Source: Cylindrotheca closterium
Taxonomy: Eukaryota > Bacillariophyta > Bacillariophyceae > Bacillariales > Bacillariaceae
NCBI GenBank assembly: GCA_933822405.4
Contig: CAKOGP040001869.1
Span: 950,816-1,014,815 of the forward strand
DNA: 64,000 bases
Direction of reading: 5' to 3'
Made by a program: the position numbers and the translations under genes. Shown here piece after piece: positions 42,071-49,758 of this stretch (the first letter of the stretch is position 1; the number at the start of each line of letters is the position of its first letter). The notes beneath the pieces are model-generated. The model saw only the letters and a list, made by a program, of their open reading frames with translations. It was not told the origin of the DNA and did no database searches.

Positions 42071-43186
42071 ATGATACCCAAGACCGAGGCACCGACATCA
42101 TCCCCGCAGTACTCGTTTGACGACTCAGGTTCGGAATCTGGAAAGAAAAAGAAGAAATCGCCTCCTTTGCTTACCTTGTCAAAGCCCAAGAAATCCTCAG
42201 GGAGTGAATCATTGGATGATCAATCCACTAATCCACCCACAGGAGAGTCGTCAGATGATTCGTCAGTGGAAGAAATAACTGAAATTGTCCGCTTTTTGAA
42301 GGATTTGGACAAGAAAGAAAAAGAAGAAGCACGGCGACAAAAGCAAGGACGCAAAATTGACCGATCGAGAGACTTGTCGAGCTTGAACTATTCAACGGAC
42401 GGGAGTCAAACTCGTTTGGAAGCGACCAATATGACGGGCAGCATAGCTGGCGAGCAATCAACTAGCTCTGGGGAAAGTTGGACGACAGGATCTCGTTCAG
42501 GTTCTCGTTCGGATGGAGCTAACAAGCAGTTTTTGGCAAGCATACTCGGCGAGACCTCGTCGCAAGATGGATTCATCGAAAGGGATGATTCGCAATACGA
42601 TATTGAAGTCGATCCTAGTCCTTCTACCACCGATGAACCCATTCCTTCCACCAGTTCCAGGCCCACAACGCCCACCATGGATAACTTGAACTCCACCATC
42701 GGCGAGACGCCAAATAAGAGCTTCGACAGCAGCAATGCCTCCAACAGTAGTACGGCAGATGTTTGTAGTGCTGATGCACTTGGACCTAGTGCTCCCAAAA
42801 ATAGTGCTGCTACTCCTGCTGCGTCGATCACCGCTGTGAATCAAGTGCTGGATCAGGAGAGCCCAAAGAAGATTGACACTCCTCTTCATCTTCCGAACCG
42901 CAAATCAGAGGTCCTTCAAAAGAGCGGTCGTCGCAAGAAGGACACTGGAGTTCCTGAAACGAAAGACGAAGCAGACGTAGCGATGGCCTCGCAAGAGGAT
43001 GATGTTGTTGTTGTTGACACAGAGTACGGAGAAGCTTTTCCAGAGGATGAAATGAACGAAACCAAAACTGGTGCCAGAGACGAGCCTTCTTACAGTCGGT
43101 TCATGTGTGGTTTGGATCTCGGAGATTTGAATGAATTGACTTTGAAGGATGCACAAACGAAGCTTAGACCATTCTTTTGCTTTTGA
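42071..43186 (+). CDS. Tandem Ser-rich family with CGLDL/FFxF tail, member 3
   Basis: The ATG at 42071 gives 371 residues. It opens with MIPKTEAPTSSPQYSFDDSG, sharing SSPQYxFDD with member 1, then a Lys run. The motif ITEIVRFLKDLDKKEKEEAR is followed by DRSRDLSSLNYSTDGS and a Ser/Thr-rich stretch with ERDDSQYDIEVDPSPST. The tail reads DEPSYSRFMCGLDLGDLNEL and ends LRPFFCF, with a longer spacer (LTLKDAQTK) than in the others. Residues are mostly disorder-promoting. No known domain, membrane helix or targeting signal is visible. Confidence 0.75.
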   Translation: MIPKTEAPTSSPQYSFDDSGSESGKKKKKSPPLLTLSKPKKSSGSESLDDQSTNPPTGESSDDSSVEEITEIVRFLKDLDKKEKEEARRQKQGRKIDRSRDLSSLNYSTDGSQTRLEATNMTGSIAGEQSTSSGESWTTGSRSGSRSDGANKQFLASILGETSSQDGFIERDDSQYDIEVDPSPSTTDEPIPSTSSRPTTPTMDNLNSTIGETPNKSFDSSNASNSSTADVCSADALGPSAPKNSAATPAASITAVNQVLDQESPKKIDTPLHLPNRKSEVLQKSGRRKKDTGVPETKDEADVAMASQEDDVVVVDTEYGEAFPEDEMNETKTGARDEPSYSRFMCGLDLGDLNELTLKDAQTKLRPFFCF

Positions 43187-43819
43187 AGAGGAATCGCTAT
43201 TAGGAAGGAACAATGGGATGGATATATTATTGGACAAAGGGAAAGGGATATAATGGGACAACCACATGGTATTACTACTATCGTTGGGAAAAGGGACAAG
43301 GGACCGGGACGCCATGGGATATTGGAATTTAAAGGGATGCTATGGGATAAGGAAGTTATTGTCATACTGCCATGCAGTCTCGGCTTGTTGGTTGTGGGAC
43401 AACCCAAGTCGAGTTATTTTTAGAGAAGAAAAAAGGAACCGCTAGATTCATATTTTAAAATACATAGGAGGAGTTATATTACACGACTGATGCTTCAATA
43501 GATCATTCGATTTTACAAGTCGATTCTTCCGGTTGAATCATTTACAGCTTGCCTGTAATCGTTGGCCTCGTCATGACAAGAAGAGAAGATGGAAGGACAT
43601 CCTCCAGTTTCATGAAATCGGGGTCTTCCATTTCTTATATGCCATATTGGATCCTTTCTACTTTATTTAAAGCCACTAGGCAGACTCACAAACTGCACAA
43701 GATAAATAATATGTGTATCGTTACAGTTATTTTTTAATTTCCTAAGTCTTTTTTATGTTTGTGTTTGTAATATAATTGTGTTTGTGCTTCATGGGATGGA
43801 TTCCCGAATTCCAAGTCCA
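43187..43819. other. 3' flank of member 3 with G runs and hairpin
   Basis: At 43286-43308 four GGG runs with 4-, 4- and 3-base loops form a G-quadruplex pattern on the sense strand. GGTTGT and ACAACC arms pair across GGG at 43390-43404, merging into AACCCAAGTCG (43401-43411), the left part of the motif seen after members 1 and 2. AATAGATCATT recurs at 43498-43508. No gene is seen. Confidence 0.6.
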
Positions 43820-45144
43820 TTAGACTTCCACAGTTGGAGTTTCGTCCTTCTTGAGATCAGAGGTTGCCTCCAAAGCCTTATCCAAGGCAACTTCGGTTTC
43901 GGCAACAGTGTCTTGAACAGTCTTCTCGACACCAGCAGCCAAGACGTCCATGGCACTGTCCTCCTTCTTTTCCCCTTCCTTGACGTCATCACCCTTGTCC
44001 GTACTGAGCTTCTTCTTCTTGCTTGCGCGACGAAGTTCACGATCCTTGCGGTCGGGACGGTCAATGTCTCTCATGACTTGACAAGCCTTGTGGATTGCCT
44101 TTTCGTCGGGAAGTTCCTCCCATTCGTTCTCGAACGCCTTGGCAGCATCCTTTTCTTCAGGTACCTTTTCTCCCTTCTTGGCAGTCACCTTCTTCAAGAA
44201 CCGGCCTGGTGGCTTGAGGGATCGAATGATATGGACAATCTCGGTGGCCAGAGCACGCTTCTCGGTGTAGTTGCCAGCATCGAACTGGTTCTTGCGTTCG
44301 AGGGCAAGAGTACGAAGACGGTTGTTACCCACGTGGCCATTTACAAAGGCACCTCGTCCAGAAAGGACATCGTGGCTGTGAACACCAAAGGGGTTCTCAA
44401 TAATGGGTTCCAAAGGTCCACTGGGAACAGGCTGTGTGGTGATAAAAGAAAGGGAAGAGAAAGGGTGATGGTTAGAATTCATTTGTATCCATAGGGTGCC
44501 CAACGCATATCAAGGCATTGCAGTGCAATACTTACAGTGTCCAAAAGAGGAGTCGATGGCTCAGCAGAACGACTGCGCTTGCGAGCATGTCCATTCTGTT
44601 GCATCATTTCACGCATAGCCATGCGATCAGGGCGCTTGTAGTCACGCATGACTTGGCAGGCCTTGAGGATGGCTTGTTCCTTGGTCATTTCGTACCAAGG
44701 ACCCTTCTCACCCTTCTTCTTGAGGAATCGTGCTTTGCCACCATCGAAGGAGGAAGTGACAATCTCGGTAGCCACACGGCGCTTGGCAGCGTGATTGCCA
44801 GCTTCGAATTCAGGCTTGCGAGCAAAGCAAAGAGCACGAAACTTTTTATTGCCTGGGTGAGCATTGACCGAAGCTCCACGTCCGGAGAGAATATCTGGAG
44901 GAGCAGGCTCCCAGATGGCATTCGCTTCGTCTTCCGGAGCAGCGACTTCAACGGGAGCCGCGCTTGCTTCAGCAGCTTCAGTAGCGACAGCATCCTTTTT
45001 GGCTTCTGTGGCTTCCTCTGCAGGAATGGCAACTGCCACGGCGGGTGGAAGCTCTTGCTTCTCATCAGTCTTCTTGTCTTCTGATTCGGCTGGTTTTGGG
45101 TCCTCCTTGGGCTTCTCGGCCACTGCTGCGTCACTGGCTTCCAT
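43820..45144 (-). CDS. Protein with two DUF6824 domains, one per exon
   Basis: Exons are 45144-44536 and 44431-43820 with GTAAG and CACAG ends, phase 0; spliced length 406 residues. Residues 1-75 are Ala/Glu/Lys-rich. Domain 1 (about 80-170) runs PPDILSGRGASVNAHPGNKK to ILKACQVMRDYKRPDR. Domain 2 (about 220-325) runs HDVLSGRGAFVNGHVGNNRL to IHKACQVMRDIDRPDRK. Both show the DUF6824 pattern D(I/V)LxGRGxxxNxHxGNxxxR followed by ARFLKK or GRFLKK. The family is abundant in diatoms and often linked by annotation to nuclear proteins; its function is not established. Basic stretches (ARKRSRSAE, RRASKKKK) suggest nuclear location. The exon-domain match implies internal duplication. Confidence 0.85.
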
Positions 45145-45702
45145 TGTACTTACGGTATCTTGCAGTATCTAGAGGTGGAATAGGATGAATAGGTTTGGTT
45201 TGGTGTGATGTTTACTGATCCAAAGAGTCAACTCGTTGATTCGATAGATTGGTAGTATCTCGATCGATCCGAATGGGGTTGTGGCAAGGTTTTGTTTCAT
45301 TCGATTGAGCAACATTGTGTGGCAAATCGAAGCTCCTTTTTCTTGGTAGATCATGTCAGTTCAAACCCTCGTAGAAACCATGGAACCAAAAAAAGAAAAT
45401 GACTTGACGGCGCCGGCGCATCCACATGAAACTGGTAGGTATTTTACGACGCGCCAATTGACACCAACCGGGTGGAAGGCCAGACTCACTTGATGTGACT
45501 CAGATTTCTTCGATTCGAAGACTCAAGAACTGGATCAACTCGAATGAATCATTACCAGTTTTGTCATCTTCAAGCAAGATCGCCAACTTCCTACTGGGGA
45601 AGGTATCTTGATGAATAAATGAATTGAATAAATGAATATGGGAGCGAGATGTTCGGATGGTACTGTAATTGGGTATTAATCTACAAAGTATAAAAGTAAT
45701 CA
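45145..45702. other. Intergenic
   Basis: About 560 bases between the DUF6824 start and the end of the RING-like gene, both on the minus strand. No gene or repeat of note. Confidence 0.6.
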
Positions 45703-46797
45703 TTACAATGAATGAAGACTCTCGTCATCATTAAGCCGCTCGTTCGCAGTAGTGGTGGCAGGCTTCTCAGATGCCTTTTCCACGCCACCATGGGCATGTA
45801 GCTCGGTTTTGCAGACTGGACAAGAATTCACCTTGTGCAGCCACTCGTCTATGGAGTCAGGAAAGTAGGCATGTCCACAGGACTTTAAGACGCGGATCTT
45901 ATCTCCCACCTTGAAGTCTTCCAAGGTAATGTTGCAGCCCTTTTGATGATCCTTCAATCGTGCCAAATCTTCTTCCGTCTTAAGTGCAATGATTTCTGAA
46001 TGAGTTTCAATCTCCTCTTGTGTGGCTCCTTTTTTCGAATCATCACCATAGGCGGTACCCACAACTCGTTCCAATAACTCTTCGTACGAAATGTTCATGA
46101 CTTGGCCTTCTGGGATGGAGGTGTCTGATAACAAATGCAAAAACAATATTTGGGCCATTCGTTGATCTCGAGGCGTTAGTTGTGTCCAATAGTTATTGTC
46201 CACTCTACTTTCCATTGCAGTCCCATCATGACTAGTGCGAATAATCATGGGTTGAATAGCCATGATCCTACAGCGTGTCATGGTCTTCATTGTGATACTC
46301 ATTGCCGACCCATCCATCCGTATTTTGGTAATGACAATTTGACGTCCTGGTCGGCGATCCGGTTGGTTCCGGCGCAGGTGATGATTCAAACGGTTGGCAC
46401 CATCCAAGACAACCGCCCCAGCAGCTCCCACTAGAGCACCCACGGGACCTCCTACTAATCCGCCAATGAGACCAGACGAAGCAATGCTCGTGGTGGTTCC
46501 AAATACATTGTTGGCGACTAGTGGGTGCAGGGGTTCAAATCGAATCAGGAATTTTCGTTCTTCTCGAGCATTGACCACGAGCTGACGAATGTCTGCGTCG
46601 CTGGTTTCAGCGGCATCGAAACGAGCTTGGGCAGCCCGATCAAATTCGCAAACTTCGCAAGTATCCGATGCTTGAGGATTTAAGAGTGTGCATCTGGGAC
46701 ATTGCCATTCTTCTGGTCCGGATTCATGGGCGTTGCTGTTGGGTGCTGCTTCTGATAGCGATAACATTAATGAAGGACCTTCAGTGGAATTATTCAT
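45703..46797 (-). CDS. RanBP2-type zinc finger protein with half-degenerate RING
   Basis: The ATG at 46797 gives 364 residues. A RanBP2/NZF finger lies at about 32-52 (WQCPRCTLLNPQASDTCEVC, W-x-C-x2-C-x10-C-x2-C), a fold that binds ubiquitin or RNA. A Gly/Val-rich hydrophobic stretch (GLIGGLVGGPVGALVGAAGA, about 110-130) may insert in a membrane. Near the C-terminus GCNITLEDFKVGDKIRVLKS, CGHAYFPDSIDEWL and CPVC align with a RING-H2 domain. Ligands 1, 3, 4, 7 and 8 (C, C, H, C, C) are present; ligands 2, 5 and 6 are T, F and S. Zinc site 2 (3, 4, 7, 8) is therefore intact and site 1 is lost. E2 binding might survive, as in other single-zinc RING variants, but E3 activity is uncertain. Confidence 0.78.
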   Translation of the reverse strand: MNNSTEGPSLMLSLSEAAPNSNAHESGPEEWQCPRCTLLNPQASDTCEVCEFDRAAQARFDAAETSDADIRQLVVNAREERKFLIRFEPLHPLVANNVFGTTTSIASSGLIGGLVGGPVGALVGAAGAVVLDGANRLNHHLRRNQPDRRPGRQIVITKIRMDGSAMSITMKTMTRCRIMAIQPMIIRTSHDGTAMESRVDNNYWTQLTPRDQRMAQILFLHLLSDTSIPEGQVMNISYEELLERVVGTAYGDDSKKGATQEEIETHSEIIALKTEEDLARLKDHQKGCNITLEDFKVGDKIRVLKSCGHAYFPDSIDEWLHKVNSCPVCKTELHAHGGVEKASEKPATTTANERLNDDESLHSL

Positions 46798-47266
46798 GTC
46801 GTGTTTGATTCTTTGGTTTATTTGTACCTGTTAGCAAATGCTGTAAATTGTAAACGTACAGTATCGTATTGGTTGGAACAAGATTAAGATTCAGCCGTGG
46901 TTGTTATCAAAATCGGTCGAATTCTTGATCTGATCAAGCTGACTTTGAAGTCGATCCAGTCACGGAAATGTCAACGCGCATTGTAAGTCGCGCATTGGAT
47001 TTTCCCTCTAAAAATCTCGCAAAACCAAACGCACATTTTCGTCATCGCGTTCTCTTGATGTGTGAGAAGGGTCGGTTCGTTGGATTTGCCATCAACCAAA
47101 CCTCAACATGCTGCAAATCGATCCCACAAAAGTCGATCGTGACAGCACCAAGAGAACCCATCCTCTTGACACGACACACAAAGTTTATTGCCAATTGATA
47201 TTGTACTAGCTAGCCGGTGCCCATCACAATCAGGGCCATCAGCCATCATCCATCATTATCGTCATC
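46798..47266. other. Divergent promoter between RING-like gene and PsbU
   Basis: About 470 bases between opposing starts. A short frame at 46968-47198 has no similarity. Nothing else is recognised. Confidence 0.55.
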
Positions 47267-47919
47267 ATGAAGCTTCCTCTTTTCCTAGTAAGTCTTTTGC
47301 CTTCTTTGGTATCTTCCTTCTCCACCAACAGAATGATGGAGCAAAAGATCCGCCCTGCATCCCAACTCGAAGTCAGTCGTCGCCATACGTTGGAACTCTT
47401 GACTGCTGGAATTGCAGGTGCTGCTGGGCTTCTAGCCTTTCCCGAGCTGTCCAACGCCTTTAGCCAACAGCTGGATGACTTTGCCTACGAACCACAACAA
47501 CAGGCCACAGATGGAAAATTCGATCTGAACTCGGCCTTTGTGGGAGATTACAAAGAACTTCGGGGAATGTTCCCATCTGCTGGTAAGTAGCTCCTAGTAC
47601 GTGTACGAATGCGTTGGTAGCAATGATGTCAAGTCATGAAGTACGATGTTTGGGTGCGTTGCACCAAAACAAAGCCACCGATGTACTCAATTTCTCTAAC
47701 GCTGTGCTGTATCATTGTATTACTTTTCTGCTCTCGCTTTGGTGGTTAGCTGGAAAGATTGCTAGCCATGGCCCTTACGAGAAGGTCAAGGATATCTACA
47801 AGATTCCCAACTTGACCGAGCATGATATTGCCATGTTCAAAAAATACCAGTCCGAGTTCACTGTGCATCTTCCAGGACGAAGTTTTGATGAACGCATCAA
47901 TGCCAGAGTATCTACCTAA
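47267..47919 (+). CDS. psbU: Photosystem II extrinsic protein PsbU
   Basis: Exons are 47267-47582 and 47750-47919 with GTAAGT and GTTAG ends; spliced length 161 residues. The N-terminus MKLPLFLVSLLPSLVSSFST is a signal peptide with an ASAF-type site. A second signal, VSRRHTLELLTAGIAGAAGL to LSNAFS, has twin arginines and suits Tat export to the lumen. The mature part matches PsbU: KFDLNSAFVGDYKELRGMFP, then (across the intron) SAAGKIASHGPYEKVKDIY, LTEHDIAMFKKYQSEFTV and the C-terminal PGRSFDERINARVST. PsbU stabilises the oxygen-evolving complex in cyanobacteria, red algae and diatoms and is absent from green plants, so it supports a red-lineage plastid. The intron splits the Ala-Ala pair before GKIA. 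Confidence 0.9.
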
Positions 47920-48188
47920 GCCAATTGCTTTTACAACATTTGCATTCGCTCTAATGTTTGCAATATGGAGAAGCATTATTGCCATCAGAGCATCTGTGGT
48001 GCATGCTGATGGATCGGCGAACTTTGACCAACAAGCAGCATACTACCACAACACATCTCAGCGACACATCGTTGAAAAAGTTAACATTTCACTTTTCACT
48101 TTTCACATTCTATTATTCGCTTCTACTACCGCCTAGAAATATTGCCATACAGTAGCAAGGTTCATTTTGTATGCCTTGCAATCGTCAT

Positions 48189-49083
48189 TTACTCGGATTG
48201 CTCCTTTCCGCCCCTAGCCTTGTTCCTCAACACTTCCAATCGGGCATTGCTATCGTCTTCCCCATAGACAGTCTGCGGCCGCCGTCTCTTGCGGGCCCGG
48301 CTTATGGCAATTTCGATCTCTTGCATATTGACAAAGACTTGAATGTATTCTCCAACCAATCCCTTGCGACTGGGCGATCGAACGACAATCTTTCCATCGA
48401 CCAGAACTTGAAAGGTGCATCCTTCGTGGCTATTGGAATGTTCATTGACTTCCACTCTTGGAAGGAGGACCTTGTCCAAAACTACATCTGGGAATGCCTC
48501 TTTGATTCTCTTTGCGACTGTCAAATAATAGGGGCGAAGGCCTGATTTTTCGGAATATCGAACCGAGACGGCAACGCGCTTGCTCTGAAGACGAAGTTAC
48601 AGCAGCAGTAGTAAGGAAAACAATTGGCAAGAGACAGAGTGAGAACATGGTACGGTACTCAGTAGCCAGCAATAGAAATCTTTGCAGATGCGACGCCAAT
48701 CGCGCAGAAAACATGAATCGTCGACTTACACCACTCACCTGCATGGTCAAGTATTTGTCGTAACTCAATGGTGGGGCAAAGGAGGATACTTCGCTGCCTC
48801 CATTCACAGTCAGTGGCATTTCGGTAGATGAATCAAGGAACTCCTTGGTAGCTTCTTCGACGCACGATGATTCAACATCCAATACTTCGCTGAGATCCGG
48901 TAATGCTGGTGCTGTATTGAGCTGAGTCAACGAGGGCGATGATGCAAGTTGTTGTGGTTGCTGCGGTTGTTGTTGTTGTTGGACAAAGCTGTCACATCCT
49001 GATGCCAACGAAGAAAGGAGGAGCAAAGTCATGCCATATTTACGTCTTTGGGTGCTGGGACCCTTGCTCTGTTGATGGTCCAT
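48189..49083 (-). CDS. SelW/Rdx-like protein lacking the CxxC motif, putative plastid
   Basis: Exons are 49083-48739 and 48584-48189 with GTGAGT and TTCAG ends, phase 0; 246 residues. The first exon encodes a signal-like start (MTLLLLSSLASGCDSFVQ, from residue 18) with an SF cleavage site and a long Gln/Pro/Ser stretch. The second exon has VAVSVRYSEKSGLRPYYLTV, then VAKRIKEAFPDV and GCTFQVLVDGKIVVRSPSRK. Rdx/SelW proteins read YCxxC(or U)GYxP followed by an alpha helix and FxVxVDGxxI; here both redox positions are Ser (YSEKSGLRP). The fold appears kept but thiol chemistry lost. The C-terminus is Arg/Lys-rich. It converges on PsbU. The family call is moderate. Confidence 0.6.
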
Positions 49084-49758
49084 CTTGTACTGTATTTTTG
49101 TTCTATCTTCCCTCTTGTAAACTCTGATGAGTGAGAAAACGAAGAAATGGGAGAAAGAAATTTCCGACGTACCACTGATGGATTGATTTCATTCCGCCAC
49201 GTATGCTCGACATACGGCCAGACGTAAATTTTTGCAGCCCTCAGTGTTTTATGGTGTCATTTTGACCACTTTGCCATGCACATTGCGTTATTTCAGTGCG
49301 AAGGAGTGAAGACGTCACGCATCGCAAAAATGCGCACCTCACACACGTCTTTGTGACACCGCCGCCAAATTGTCGACGGGAATTTCCTGAAGGATACCAA
49401 AAGGGAACCTCTCACCCTTTCAAAACAGATCCAAACAACTTTCAATCGGCTCTTTATAATCTATCGAAAGTCTCTTCCATTAATATTCTATTGGATAGAG
49501 CTGTTCTTGCGCACTACTGTAGTTTTGTGTTTCTCGGACGGTGAGTTGAAGGATCCATCATGCATCTATCTACTGTATCATCGCCTTTTTGTTTTTCAAA
49601 AAATGAGCTGTGGTTGGACGATTGTCATTGGTCAATTCGTTCCGCGTGGATTTTACGTAGATATCTTCTTATGACGTAGTTGAAATCACGGTATGAAATC
49701 ATCACGATAGTCTCATCATCCCTCCCACCGTCCATATCATTTGCAGATAAATCTCATC
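49084..49758. other. 5' region of acetyl-CoA carboxylase with probable leader intron
   Basis: A donor-like ACG/GTGAGT at 49540 and an acceptor TTTGCAG ending at 49746 suggest an intron inside the 5' leader. In the frame that would join the ATG at 49759, a TAG lies upstream of the donor with no ATG after it, so this model adds no coding sequence. Confidence 0.4.

Noticed and set aside
46520..46545. GGGTTCAAATCGAATC resembling a tRNA T-arm
   Set aside because: It lies in the coding frame of the RING-like gene and no acceptor or anticodon arm surrounds it.
49296..49544. 82-codon frame upstream of ACC as a presequence exon
   Set aside because: Joining it at the visible donor gives the wrong phase, and the correct frame contains a TAG; it is better explained as leader sequence.
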